A DNA stretch of 64,000 nt from Hemibagrus wyckioides (GCF_019097595.1 NC_080734.1:12377892-12441891), one strand, 5' to 3'; positions 36,172 through 48,762 are shown, counted from the first letter of the stretch. Translations and numbers: made by a program. The notes: generated by a model not told the origin, from the sequence alone.

Positions 36172-37238
36172 CACTATACTGTCCTTTGCAGCTATAACAG
36201 CTTCAACTCTTCTGGGAAGGCTTTCCACAAGGTTTAGGAGTGTGTTTATGGGAATTTTTGACCATTCCTCTAGAAGCGCATTTGTGAGGCGACGTACTGA
36301 TGTTGGACGAGAATAATTCATCCCAAAGATGTTCTATCAGGTTGAGGTTAGGACACTGTGCAAGCCAGACAAGTTCCTCCACACCAAACTCACTCATCTA
36401 TGTCTTTATGGACCTTGATTTGTGCACTGGTGCACAGGCAATTTAGAACAGGAAGGGGCCATCCCCAAACTGTTCCCACAAAGTTGGAGCATGAAATTGT
36501 CCAAAATGTCTTGATATGCTGAAGCAAGAAGAATTCCTTTCACTGGAACTAAGCCCAAGCCCAACCCCTGAAAAACAACCCCATGCCATAATCCCCCCTC
36601 CATCAAACTTTACACTTGGCACAATTCAACTACCGTTCTCCTGCCAACTGCCAAACCCAGACTCATCCATCGGATAGCCAAACAGAGAAGTGTGAATCGT
36701 CACTCCAGAGAACAAGTCTCACTGCTCTAGTGTCCAGTGATAGTGTGCTTTACACCACTGCATCCGGCACTTTGCATTGCAGTTGGTGATGTAAGGCTTG
36801 GATGCAGCTGCTCGGCCATGAAAACCCATTCCACGGAGCTCTCTATGTACTGTTCTTGAGCTAATCTGAAGGCCACACGAAGTTGCCGACTTCTGCACAC
36901 TGTACGACTCAGAGTGCACTGATTTTACGCGGCCTACCTCTTCATGGCTGAGTTGCTGTTGTTCCCAATTGCTTCCACTTTGTTATAAGACCACTAACAG
37001 TTGACCATGGAATATTTAGTAGTGAGGAAATTTCACGAATAGACTTATTGCACATGTGGCTACCTATCACAATACCATGCTTGAATTCACTGAGCTCCTG
37101 AGAGCGACCCATTCTTTCACAAATGTTGTAGACACAGTCTGCATGCCTAGGTGCTTGATTTTATACACCTGTGGCCATGGAAGTAATTGGAACACCTGAA
37201 TTCAAAACATTTGTCTCAAAACATTTGGCAATATAGTG
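36172..37238 (-). mobile_element. Tc1-like element, degraded, about 1.07 kb
   Basis: TA-flanked, with CACTATACTG on the left (inner part of the terminal repeat deleted) and TTTGGCAATATAGTG on the right. Minus-strand scraps run in the expected order: [24 protein letters not shown] helix-turn-helix linker (36719-36919), the [20 protein letters not shown] segment (36406-36606) and LNLIEHLWDEL with the catalytic Glu (36203-36397). Frameshifts and stops separate them. Same family as the 52382-53619 copy. Confidence 0.88.
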
Positions 37239-39034
37239 TATTTGATCAACCGAAGGAATTGAATAATTTGACTTTTCAGTCTATTCGTCTGTGGGTGCTG
37301 ACTTTAAGACCAGACTTCTTTCTGTTTTCCTGTTAAAACTGTTGTGTACATATTTTTTAGTTCCGTCTTGTCTGTCTCAATTGCCTATTAATGAGTAACT
37401 ATGGGCAATACATTATTCAGTAGCCTGTATAGTAGTCTATAGCTGAAGTATGCATTTTAGCCAACTTAATTTAGTTTGAGGCAATGTCATTATTAACGTC
37501 ATCCTGCACCATCCAAATCTATGGTCACGAGCCTCTCTTGGACAGGACGTCACTCATTTCCAATTAGACTTGACAATTTACACTGCTACAATTTGTGGTG
37601 AGGTGAAGCAACCACTGGCAAAATGAAATATGCAATATTAACTTTATTCAAATGAGATGTGAATATGCAAAAATACATCTATCACTATAAGAAGTAATAA
37701 GTATGGTTCCCTCACTGAAGCATTATCCATGTTTTACCCTGAGCAAGCCAGTTATACTGGCCATGCCGGTTTGCAGGCTTGTTTGGACTGTCTTTTTTTG
37801 GGGAAATAGATGGCAGTGACAAATGTATCTTAATATAATAGATGTACTCAATAAAACAGTAAATAGATGCAGCTTATATAGAACCGGTGAATACATTTTA
37901 ATTTGTCTTCCATATGTGCTAGACATCTCCACCGTCTTTTTCGAAGAAAAGCATCTGATTTAGGATCAAATGAGTAGCTGTTTAGTTTGTGAAGCATGCT
38001 AAGGCATACTGAGGCACTAACACCCACCCAAAACACTCGTGGCAATCAGCAGTAATTCAGGTTAGAAATACACACTAATGACAAGCATAACGTGACGTGT
38101 ATGATGTGAAGCTAGAAATCATTGCCAGTGTAGTGATTAGAATTTCATCTCTCTTTAATGAGTCAAAGCAAACAAGCTCAGCTCACATGGACTTTTTTGT
38201 AAACAGTTTGTTTTTGCTTATTTATCACATACATTTTCAATAAATTTCTACCTTCTGATTGACACCGTAACATTATATATTGTTTTCTTTTATTAATAAA
38301 GATCGATTACAGTTAATGGAAAACCAGCAATACCCTTTGGTGTGCTTGATTACTTTGATAAAAATATCATTTGGATAAAAATTCCTGTCCAGCTGTTACC
38401 CTAACAACAGCTCACCTCCCCAGTGAACTATATTATACATCCATCATTATAAGAAGCAGCAGTGCAGCAGACCCTCTGCTGCCTAAGACACTTACAGAGG
38501 AGAGACAAACACCATTACCATTCCCACTAGAGCTGACTCGCATTTTTTTGTGCCAAATAACTCATTTGCTTTTGCTAAGGTTCGCTTTCAATGATACTTG
38601 CACTGAATATGATTTAAGAAAATTATAAATACAGATCTGCCAAAAATAGTCACATTAGATCCAGAGCCTGTCGCGTAAACATTGGCTACAAGGTGGGAGA
38701 ATTCACCACAGAGGTGATGCCGGCTATACAAGTAAATGAAAAACATGGATAACCGTAAACCCACGCTAAGTAGGCAGATGAAAAGAAAATCTAAAAGGGA
38801 AATGGAAGCTTAATATCCCTATTCCCTATGGTTCACAATAAAAATGAACTCACTATGAGACTCAACATTGTGTCACTGTTGGCTATTGAGTTGGAGCTTG
38901 AGCCAATTTGGTGGATGAGTTTGCAAGATGACAAACAAGAAAGAAGATAAGACTGCTTTCTGTGCAGCACACAGGCTAATTAAATACTCAAAATACATGT
39001 GTACAGATAGATGTAATGCATATGTCCCTTTTCA
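37239..39034. other. Gene-poor AT-rich region
   Basis: No supported gene. Open frames are short and unlike known proteins. Confidence 0.4.
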
Positions 39035-39430
39035 AAAATATGGACATTATTATGGGGTATTAATGTCCATATATGCCCCTCTTTGCTGCCATAGCAACAC
39101 TCCACTATTCAGGCTTTCCACTAGATCTTGGAGCCTGTTGCCCATTAGTGTGGTCAGGCACTGATTTTGGGTGTGAAAGCATGGCACACAGGATGCACTC
39201 CAATTCATTTTAAGCAGGGTTCAGCATGGTTGAGGTCAGTGTTCTGAACAGGTCCAGTGAGATTAGCTAACCACAGCAAACCGTGTCTTTATAGACCTCA
39301 ATTGGTGTACAGAAGCAGTGCAATGCTGGAGCAGGTTTGGGACAGACTTCTTAGATTCAGTGAAGGTAAGACTTAATGCCACAAAGACATTCTGGACAAT
39401 TGTATGCTTTATGTGGTAATTTGTATGTGG
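39035..39430 (-). mobile_element. Highly decayed Tc1-like remnant
   Basis: Blocks such as AGGCTTTCCACTAGATCTTGGAGC, GTGGTCAGGCACTGATTTTGGGTG, GGTTGAGGTCAGTGTTCTG, GTGTCTTTATAGACCTC and CAATGCTGGAGCAGG follow the order of a Tc1-type fish MITE read on the minus strand. The ends are not clear, apart from a partial TATGGACATTATTATGGGG on the left. Confidence 0.6.
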
Positions 39431-39699
39431 TAATTAGAGGCAGGCCTGTAAATGGGTGTGAGGATCAGGTGTCCAGATAACTGTTGCCACATTTTGCATG
39501 TGGTGGGTTGTGTCTGGGAATTGGGGGTTAATGTGACATAGGGCGGTTTCCCACTGTGTGGCTTCCCAAAAGGTAAGAATTTAATTCATGAGAGAGCCGA
39601 CATGAAACCATCTTCCTTCTGTATCAGACACTGAAAGGTGACAAGATTGTTTGGAAGTTAAAAATTTGCATATATTACAAAATCTCTAACTTGGTTAAA

Positions 39700-41000
39700 C
39701 AGTGCATTGTGCTTTCCGAGAATAAACAGATCCAATTGCACAAAAATCGTTTAATTGAAACGGCACCCAATGTGAATCAGCACGGAGGCACCCCACGAAT
39801 GTCTGACCAGCGATGACGTCACCGGGGAGCTCATATACGTAAACAGGGTCAATTCATTTACAAATGCATCATTACAGTTTTAACAGCCACTTAATCCAAA
39901 CACTGCACAAGATCTGTTCCACGGTTATGAAGCTTCGGCTACGTGTATGGATGTGGACTTGGCTTTTTTTTTCTTTCCCACGAGCCCCCTCCCACTCTGC
40001 ACGTGCCGTGTGCACATACGTGTTATACGAGTGTGTAAACCTGGTACATGTGGCATGTGTTTAAGGGCGAATGGAAACATTTACACGGCCATTATAAACA
40101 ATGAAACCACAATCAGGCACAAAATTTGTCTGGAAATGATACGGAGTGGACTGCAAAGCCCTTTTCAGCTGTCACATTCACACTTTCTCTCACACACACA
40201 CACACACACACACATACACACACACAGAGGCACATGGTAAATATGCCACAAGCCAAAAATAATCCAGCAGATTACTGTTGCAACTGCTTCAAACAGTCGA
40301 AGTCCAGTGTAACTTATTATAATTCGTGCAACAACTTATCTAACAGAGTGGACAACAAATTGCAACTGATTAGAATGAAGGAAACCTCTAAATACCTGCA
40401 AAAAAAATCAAATGCGTCTTTGCAAACGAGTCTTTAATATTTCTCTTCTTCAGTTTTTTATCCAGTTCCTACACTGAAACTGCGTTGGTGTGTTGTGTGC
40501 AATGTTTTCAGGCGTCTTCCGCTCTACCCCGGGTGAAACCTCAAAATAATTCAGCAAACGAGGAAAACAAGTCTACAACACTGACGTCTTCTAAACAACA
40601 TCCGTGATCATGGGGCAAAACAGATACATATATGCACACGAGATCTTTTTCAAGATGGATTTGAGACTAACGATAATGGTTAGAAGAAGTCGAGATCAGT
40701 AAGAGCTTAAACCCGTTGCACCTTTGAGCTATCTTCTCTTACCTCCTCCCAGCCGAGGCTGAAGACTGAAGAAGCGCAGCAGTCCACACTATCCTTACCC
40801 GCAGTAGGAATAACCCTGATGTGTATTTGCACTGCAAACACCAGAGTTAGCCTTAAATGTCTTTCCTGGATCAGGAACCCAACGCCTTGTTCAACACATA
40901 CATACTATTTTTCATAACCGCATCATCCCAACGTCGATGTCCGATCACATGTTCCTTAAAGGGACACGACTGCGGTTTTTTTTTTTTTTTTGAGGAAAAA
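39700..41000. promoter_or_regulatory. CpG-raised stretch with CRE and donor sites, possible promoter
   Basis: CpG is raised at 39720-40080 and 40480-40960. A perfect TGACGTCA lies at 39814-39821. On the minus strand strong donor-like signals occur (GGGAGGAG/GTAAGAG, exon side ending at 40743, and CTGCGG/GTAAGG near 40800), consistent with an untranslated first exon of a leftward transcript starting near 41.0 kb. No coding gene lies to the left before bahd1, so this could be a distal bahd1 promoter or a non-coding RNA. Inference only. Confidence 0.35.
40190..40226. repeat. (CA)n microsatellite
   Basis: CA run with one TACA break. It accounts for the His/Thr-rich open frames that overlap it. 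Confidence 0.9.
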
Positions 41001-43487
41001 GGTTCCTAGTTTTAAAGAGCAATCAGTAAGTAAAAGTCGGGAATAGCATTCATTATACACGACTTGCATAAGACACTGTGCGGTTTGTTCCTCTGTTAAT
41101 CACCCAGACACTCCTTGACCACGTGGTTCCAGTGTGAAGCCCCTCACTCCATCACCCCATTGGTGGGCTTCATAAAATTGAGCCTGACCTGTCTGTGATC
41201 ATCAATAAAGAACATTTCTTATAGCTGGACCCATTACTGTGTGGTGAAAATGGACTTGGCAAGATGTAGTTACTGAGTGGAGTCCATCTTTGCCAAATAT
41301 AATGGTCCAACATGTACTAGGGTTGATATCCATTATCAGGAAGAAGCCAGGCTGATAGTTCGTTTCCCTAGAGGTCAATGTTTTATTCAGCAGTTACTAT
41401 TTTGTTTGGCTTCTAGTCACTTTTTTTTATGTTGCCCCAACATGAATTTCAAGAGAGCATTTAATTGTCTGTTTTCTTACATTTTCTGTCATAATCTCAA
41501 ACTGTCTTCCTGCTATCAAATCTGTGCAGTGTAACTAATATACTTTATTGAAAAGGGTTCTTGTGGGTTTGATGTATAATTAAGGGTTCATAGCTATCAA
41601 TAAATGTTCTACTGGAACACTTTCTTATAGGGAAACTATCTGCTGTAAGGTTCTACATGAAACATTTAAGAGATCTCCTCCTCAGAAGGCTGTGCTGAAA
41701 AATCAAGCTTGGTCATACTAGTTACCAGGGGCCAAAAACACTCCAAGCTGTTCAGATTGGTTGCTCATCCTTTCCAGCTGGTGTGTTATTTCTGACCTAT
41801 CTTTTCTGACCAAATTTGCTACTGTTGCGTTTGTTTTTCTTAAAAATACTATAATTTGGTCATTCAGAAACTGTTTAAAAAGGTGGAAAGAGGTGTTTTT
41901 GGCAGCTGATGGCTGGTCAGCGTACACTGGGTGTACAGAGTATATTTTTCAGATGGGACCTAAATGTATAAGGTTTACTGAGGATAAACAGCTTTGTATT
42001 AGTGATGATGAAGCATGGTAGCATATCATAGACAGCATTTGCAAATAGTGTTTGTTCATTCATAATTTGATCTTCAGTAATCCTGGTCAGGGCAATGTAT
42101 ACATGTGCAACACTGTACAGAGAGTAAATGACAAAAACACAGGATCCTGGAGCTGTGGGATGGCTTTGTTCATTTTATTTATTTTCTGGGGGCTCACTGA
42201 CATAACACAAACCTTACCACTGAATCATCCAAGAAATGTTATTTGATCATCATTCAGCTATTAGACACATCTACTTTGTTGACCCAATTGTAATTTGCAC
42301 AGTTATACAGTATACCCTATATAGTTTATGTTAATTGGTCAGTTTCAGACCACAGAGGGCTGTTTGGCAGAATCCAAGACCACATACAGCACATTAACAT
42401 GCCCCTATCATGTCAGTGTCACTGCTGTGCTGAGAATGAAGCTTAATAAAGTGGTCATTGAGTGCGTTTCAATGGTTCTTCATCTATTCACCACAAAACA
42501 ACTCCACAAATAGTCATCAGTTGCAGCAGGTGGCAACAAAACAGGCCGTCAATTGATAGGAGTCTAGACAACTGTGAGACGCACAGCATCTTCTAATGCA
42601 AAATTACTGCAGGTTTGAAAACCATTTGCGTTTTTTCCCCCCTTCGGATTTTCCAAACCATAAACACTGCATTGTTTACAGTGTGTTTATCATTGGTGTC
42701 AGCTACCCAGTAAGCCTTTCATTAAACTCTTGAGCAAACAAGTAATTATTCTCTCTGCCACTTATCCTAACCCAAAAAAGACAATGTGAATTCTATTTCA
42801 TCTCAACGTTTTATTTACTGATTGCATACTGCAGGCAACAGAACCTCTTTTATATTTTTTGTTTTGTCTAAGCCATCTATAAAAGCTTTATTATGACACT
42901 GCTTCCTGTATGCAGCCTGGTTTTGAGATACAAATGTTTTAGCTATATAAGCAACTCATAAAATAGAGCTTCCGCTTGTTTAGAGACTGTTAATGAAAAG
43001 CCTGTGGATGGTAAGCTTTAACATTCAGCAACCATAAGCTAGCAGTTGGGTAACAACAACCCAGCATTTTAGAGCTCAGTAGGTTTATCTTTAACCAGCA
43101 TTACATGGAAGAATTTGCAGAAAGAAGGTGTCACCATTTACTATATCTTTAATAGTGCTATATAGCATTCAACAGTATTATACATGTTGAAAGAATTTGT
43201 TTAAAAGTATTATTTTTGAAACATAAAAGCACACAGAACATATACAAGTAATTAATTTATTAATTTATTATTCTGCTCCCACAGAAGCAATCTGTGTGAT
43301 AGATACATAGGTTTCTGTGGTAAAGTCCAACCAACACATAAAAAAGCATGAGAGAGCTGGGAAGGGTTAAATATTGTAGAAGTACAATCAATAAAAATAA
43401 ATTAAATTAAAAAATCAATATATTTACATTCGTCAGGAAAGTTGTTAAAGACTTAGATACATTTAATATTAGGATGTTCTTGTAATA
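41001..43487. other. Gene-poor AT-rich region
   Basis: About 2.5 kb with scattered short open frames and no recognised domain, RNA or repeat family. Confidence 0.4.
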
Positions 43488-43619
43488 TTATTCATTCATT
43501 CATTCATTCATTCATTCATTCATTCATCTTTAGTACATGCTTCAGAAACTGATGTCAATCCTGGGAATAGTTGATGTAAGGTAGGAATGGAACACAAGTC
43601 CATCACAGGGCTCTATGTA

Positions 43620-43650
<31 letters not shown>

Positions 43651-43783
43651 TCACATACACCATTACACTGGAAAATAACAAGAGTGCAATTTACATGCAG
43701 ACATGAACACGAGCTCAGGATCAACATGGGAGCTGTGCCTACGAGGTGGCTATCCTACCTGCTGCACCACTATGACACCCTGT
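43488..43783 (-). repeat. SINE with (ATTC)n tail
   Basis: Read on the minus strand: GTGTCATAGTGGTGCAGCAG, GTAGGCACAGCTCCCATGTT, GTGTATGTGAGTGTGTGTGT, GAGCCCTGTGATGGACTTGT, then a GAATGAATGAATG tail (43491-43527). The block order fits the tRNA-derived SINE family seen at 27.5 kb, with much divergence and an internal (CA)n run. Confidence 0.65.
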
Positions 43784-44182
43784 TATGTTATTATAAAATA
43801 CTACTACTACTATAACTAATAATAATAATAATAATGAAGTCTTGGAATAGTAAAATAAAAGTATATAAATATAAATCTTTATTAAATAAATTTTAAAAAA
43901 AATGAGAACACTAGAATTAAAAAAGTAACAAATGTGACTCATGTGACTATGCATGAGACTAAAAAAACTATTTAAAAGCAGTAAAACGCATGGAATGCCC
44001 TACATTGCCTAATGGTAAAGTGTTAAAGGAATTGAACTTTACTTGAATAACCTATGCCTTATTTCTAGTGTGTGCTATCTAAATTCTAGTTCTTGATGGA
44101 ATAACGTATTTCTGAATTAATACAATGAAATTGTCACATTGGCTCATTATACTTATTTCTATGTTGACGTCTGCAGGAAGGG

Positions 44183-45109
44183 TTATCCTTTCATAAAATG
44201 CTTTACGCTGAAAAAGTTATGTCCCGTACCATAAATGTAGGGGATGATAGCTGTATAAAGTGTTGTAACAAAGAACTCCAGCTCTGACCAAGCAGAAAAA
44301 TCATACGGGCTAAACCCTAAGTGAAGAATCAGATACAAAATGCAGTACACCTGGAAGAGTGTCATTGCAGCCAGGATACCGATGGTGCTCCGGTGAAACA
44401 CATCATGTTCATGATGATGATGTTGATGATGGTGAGCAGCTGTGGCACCTGGATCTGACTCATGATGTGCATCCACCGCCTTTTGCTGAATAAATAATAT
44501 CCTGACGATTAAGACACTCGTCCATGTGACAATAATGAGAGGCAGAACATGACAGATGATGATAAAAAGGTACTTGTAAATGTTATTTACAGTGGGACAG
44601 TGACCTTCTGAACACTGGAAAACATCTGCTAGACATTCTTCTGTAGTGGAATTTTCCATATGCCAAGCATCCTGGTTTATGAAGTACGCAGGCAGACCTA
44701 AAAGAACAGCTAGCAAAATGCATGCCATACTAAGACCAAATGCAGCTTCTTGGTTATCCATAAAAATCGGTGCGATTATCCTCATGGCAGCATTGTGGAT
44801 CTTCTGATAACGGTAGATGCTGATAAGCACTGTGAAAAAGATGCTGGCATTTTCTCCACATATGTTTAGAAATTTTAGCACAAAACAAGACCAGATGTGA
44901 TGGGAATGCAAAGATAGGACAACCGTGTCATAGACATCCACGAGCATAATCTCCCCAAAGTTTGTGATAGCCAGTCCGAGCAGGAACACTTCGAATGTCT
45001 TCACTCGTGTCAAGTGGAGGACTGATATGATCAAGACCCCATTTCCTATTATGCCAACAACAGAAATAATGATCCTCAGCAAAAAAAGGGGAAAAACACT
45101 CTGCTCCAT
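44183..45109 (-). CDS. ORA / V1R-like olfactory receptor (class A-related)
   Basis: An intronless 308-codon receptor. ORA receptors are the fish counterparts of mammalian V1R vomeronasal receptors, acting as G-protein-coupled chemosensors in olfactory neurons. Seven hydrophobic helices at about 9-33, 40-62, 75-100, 123-145, 180-206, 240-265 and 277-295. The helix-3 end reads ISIYRYQK instead of the DRY box, and helix 7 ends IIPYIYG, both typical of this family. A Cys at 75 and Cys in loop 2 (159, 166, 171) can form the extracellular disulfide; NST at 153-155 is a likely N-glycan site. Intracellular loop 3 carries a His cluster at 226-235. The ATG at 45109 has a fair context and no upstream exon is needed. 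The single-exon form suits ora1, 2, 5 or 6 more than ora3 or ora4; ora5/ora6 seems likeliest, but I cannot fix which. It lies on the strand opposite mga. Confidence 0.85.
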   Translation of the reverse strand: MEQSVFPLFLLRIIISVVGIIGNGVLIISVLHLTRVKTFEVFLLGLAITNFGEIMLVDVYDTVVLSLHSHHIWSCFVLKFLNICGENASIFFTVLISIYRYQKIHNAAMRIIAPIFMDNQEAAFGLSMACILLAVLLGLPAYFINQDAWHMENSTTEECLADVFQCSEGHCPTVNNIYKYLFIIICHVLPLIIVTWTSVLIVRILFIQQKAVDAHHESDPGATAAHHHQHHHHEHDVFHRSTIGILAAMTLFQVYCILYLILHLGFSPYDFSAWSELEFFVTTLYTAIIPYIYGTGHNFFSVKHFMKG

Positions 45110-46009
45110 CAGGTTACTGTGCTAGATGGCTGTGCTGACGAGTCCCTGCAGCTCTGTAGTCTGTACCTACAGAACAATGCTGCACAATTAGTCCTTTTGC
45201 CTTCTCTGCTTGTTTTTTCTGCCTCAGCGAACCAGAGAGCTTGATGTCAGGAGACTTACAGAAACTTACTGGCTGCTCACTGGTTAATTGGGACTTGAGG
45301 AAAAGCTGAAGGATCTACAGAGGACTGGGAGTCATATAATTGATGCCTTGGAGCTTTGTCATCTTAACATGAGATGATCAAGTCACTTGATGTACTTGTT
45401 TTTCCGTGAGGTTTACTGGTCTGTATTTAACACCGAGTAGGTAATATATCACTGTGTGTAAATGTCAAAGACCTCAATCATGAAATTACATCTGAATCAT
45501 TACTGTACTGTATAGTGTATATAGAACAACTTTAATGTGAGCCTAAGTTTATTACACAGCAAAGTACTGATATTAACAATCCGCTGTCTTTTCATTTAAC
45601 TCCAGCTAGATGCAAATTATCACCGTAAGCATTCATTCAACATTCAGGATCTAGCTGACTACTGATGTGGTACAGTATAATTACAGAGTATTTACTTGAA
45701 ACCAGATGCCATCGAAAGGGTAGACAATGTCACTGCTCAACAGCAGGCTACAAGACAATAAGATTTAACTTTATATTATATGTTTATATTAAGTTTATAA
45801 TTTATATAAGTCTTGTCTAGACACAGTGTCTCACCAATAGAAAATAGGCATTCTAATTCTGGTATACTGTATTGTTTTGCATCATTCAAATGTACTCAAT
45901 AATTACAGGATGAGGATGTGTGGAAGTGAGTATGATAACTACATGAGCCTTTGAAGAAGCAGAACCCAAACATCGAATAAAATGCAGTGCTATTTGGTAT
46001 AAACTCTAT
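45110..46009. other. 5' flank of the ORA gene, no recognised feature
   Basis: AT-rich upstream sequence. Single-exon olfactory receptor genes often have an untranslated upstream exon, but none can be pointed out with confidence. Confidence 0.35.
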
Positions 46010-46167
46010 AGTAAAGTTCAAGCCCCAGCACCGCCAAGCAGAGGTGCACTGCATCATGGCTGACCCTGTGCTCTGACCCCAACCCCCAAGGATGGGATAT
46101 GCGAATAAAGAATTTCTCTGTGCAGTAATGTATATGTGACAAATAAAGTTAACTTGTTTAACTTAAC
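46010..46167 (+). repeat. SINE 3' part
   Basis: CCCCAGCACCGCCAAGCAGA, TGCATCATGGCTGACCCTGT, GCTCTGACCCCAACCC, GGGATATGCGAATAAAGAAT, TGTATATGTGACAAATAAAG and an AACTT tail. This is the 3' portion of the SINE seen on the other strand at 49138-49368. Confidence 0.7.
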
Positions 46168-46959
46168 TTAAAAAGCACATCTGATTATGATGGTCAGATG
46201 TTCACAAACTTTTGACCATACAGTGTATTTACAAAAGCCTTGAAATTTTACGGGAATCTAATCAACCATTAGCTAACTTTCATATTTTTTAAACCCTAGA
46301 TGTAAAGGTATATTTAGTGCAGAGAGCTCATATTTGCATTTATACCAATTTATTCCACAAGGACAGCAAAAGACCAGCCTGATGTCCAGAGATAATATAA
46401 TTTTTTCGGTACTTTCATTTTAAAACAGGTAGCGATACGAGTATGCTGTACATATATGGCTTTATCACAAATTAGGATGTGGTTTAAGCCACTTTGATGC
46501 CTTGACTACAAAACAAACATTTTACTAAATGCAGCAGTCACAATTTATTTACAGCATGCATTAAGCCTAGGCATCTCTTTAGTGATTAATATCATTATTA
46601 TTTTTAAGGGACCTACAATCATTTTCATTAACTAAACATAATGTAATTACCCATCAATAACTGATAAATAATGCATATGTTGTTCATGTTGGGTATATCC
46701 TGTAGGTCAAAGGTGACTTTTCCCCCATTGTATAAAGTTCCCTGTGCTTGATACAGTAATAATATGCAAACTGGCGACCAGTACACCATCTCTCTAGATT
46801 AATGCACACCGGCAGTCATGCAGGTCACGTGCGAAACTTTTTATTTAGCTTGTATGGAGAGAGTGTTTTTTTTTTTATCACGGTAACTTCTACAAATAGT
46901 TAAATATCCCACGTTTATAGAGGAACTTTATAGAGGATTAACTCAATGAACAGCAGATC

Positions 46960-47032
46960 GATTATGAAAGCCTCTCCACCTCCGAGAGCCGCCATGGTTG
47001 CGCTGACGTCACGCCCGTAGGCAGCGCACGCA

Positions 47033-47066
<34 letters not shown>

Positions 47067-47480
47067 TGTGTGTGCACGCGCTACAGACATGATGCACGGT
47101 ACAGTTCGGTACTGAGAGACAACGAAGCCCAAAAAAAAACAAGGCGAAGAAACTCGTGGAGCACTTTCAACACATTCGCCATGCAGACGATGAGAGGCAA
47201 GTCTCGGAAACACGTGCGCGTAGAAGAACTCGGGGCCACGAGATTCGTGCGCGCTTTTTGATTTTCCCTTAAAGCGTGTGAAAACCGCGGAACAGCCATA
47301 ATTCCCGCTTCCAGTCGGACCTTGTGCGGGAAGTACGCGCCGTGTAGTTGGTGCGCATGCGCAGTTGGGTCCGTTCGGCGCCCCTTGTGCTTTATCTGCG
47401 AACAAGCCACCATTGGTGAGTTTGGGTTCTTCGTCGAAGTTGTCCAGCTTTTCGCGGCTCGCACGGTAACGCCATGCTTT
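46960..47480 (+). promoter_or_regulatory. mga: mga CpG-island promoter and non-coding exon 1
   Basis: Strong CpG enrichment. A YY1-like GCCGCCATGG lies at 46988-46997, a perfect CRE TGACGTCA at 47004-47011 and an NRF1-type palindrome GCGCATGCGC at 47353-47362. A plus-strand donor CATTG/GTGAGT follows 47415, so exon 1 is likely untranslated and splices to the acceptor at 49619. A (GT)n run lies inside the island. Minus-strand open frames across it (46962-47519) are composition artefacts. Confidence 0.75.
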
Positions 47481-48308
47481 ATTTGCTCCATCTAACCGCA
47501 GAAAGTAGAAATAGTGCACAGTTTGACAGATGGTTATTGTACTTGCACGTGTATTAGCAGGAAACCTTGCTCTTGGGTTTGTTTTTGCGAGGAGTGGCTG
47601 GCTAGCAGCGCTAGTTAGCTGCTTATTCGTCTAGCTAGGTAGCTAACCAACTCACCAGGCAGCTAAGACAATTTCCAACCATCGTGCACAAATGTTAATG
47701 TTTCTAAAGACATACTCACTTGAAATACTTATAATTGAGTACATATTGGAACAGTCCTGTTGTACTCAGCGACTTTACGTCAATTCTTCGTTTTCCCCTT
47801 TTCTGTTCTAATACAAGGATCGTGACGATGTTTATACCGCAGATGTGTGTGTGTGTGTCTTTGTGTGTATGTTTCTTGTCCATGTTAGTTTCATAGTATG
47901 TTTAGCGAGCTAGTTAAAAGTATTATGTTACATTGTGGTTTTATATATTGAAACAAACGCACTAACGTAACGTAACGTAATTAACCGTACACAGCTGGAA
48001 AACTGCTGGATGTTTGTTGTTCTGTCTCTCAGACTAACCAGCATGCGTTCATGTTTTCTACTTTCTTATCTGTTTTCTACTTAGCTTTAATTTTTGGCCT
48101 GAGTATTACGCGTAAATCTTCATATAAGATCACGTAACAGAGGTTACACATTGTAAAGCTGAAATCTCTCCATGTGTTTGCGGAGATTGCCTTTAAGTTG
48201 ACAGCAGAAGAGCAGTGAGCACTTTTCTATGCCATGATCTTTCTTCTAAGATGTTGGCTATTTTGCAAGCATTTACAATGACTTGACACAAATCTAACGA
48301 ATTACATA

Positions 48309-48762
48309 CACTATGTTGCCAAAAGTTTTGGGACACCCCTCCAAATCGTTGAATCCAGGTGTTGTTTTTCAGGAGTTGGGCTTGGGCCCCTTAGTTCCAG
48401 TGTAAGGAACTCTTAATGCTTCAGCATACCAAGACATTTTGGACAAGTTCATGCTCCCAACTTTGTGGGAACAGTTTGGGGATGACCCCTTCCTGTTCCA
48501 ACATGACTGCACACCAGTGCACAAAGCAAGGTCCATAAAGACTTGACTGCAAGGCATGGATGAGTGAGTTTGGTGTGGAGGAACTTCACCTTGAGTCCTG
48601 ACCTCAACCTGACAAAACATCTTTAGGATGAATTAGAGCGGAGACTCATCCATGTCTTATGGAAGCGTTCCTTAACTGGAACTAAGGGGCCGAGCCCAAC
48701 CTGAAAAACAACACCTGAATTCAGTGATTTGGAGGGGTGTCCCAAAACTTTTGACAATGTCG
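48309..48762 (+). mobile_element. Tc1-like element, internally deleted
   Basis: TA then CACTATGTTGCCAAAAGTTT on the left; AAAACTTTTGACAATGTCG near the right end, slightly decayed. Inside are plus-strand transposase scraps such as the [14 protein letters not shown] segment and the FQHDCTPVHKA block containing the second catalytic Asp. The N-terminal half is deleted. Confidence 0.85.

Noticed and set aside
46962..47519. 185-codon minus-strand frame across the mga CpG island
   Set aside because: It reads through the (GT)n run as His-Thr repeats. The island is better explained as the mga promoter.
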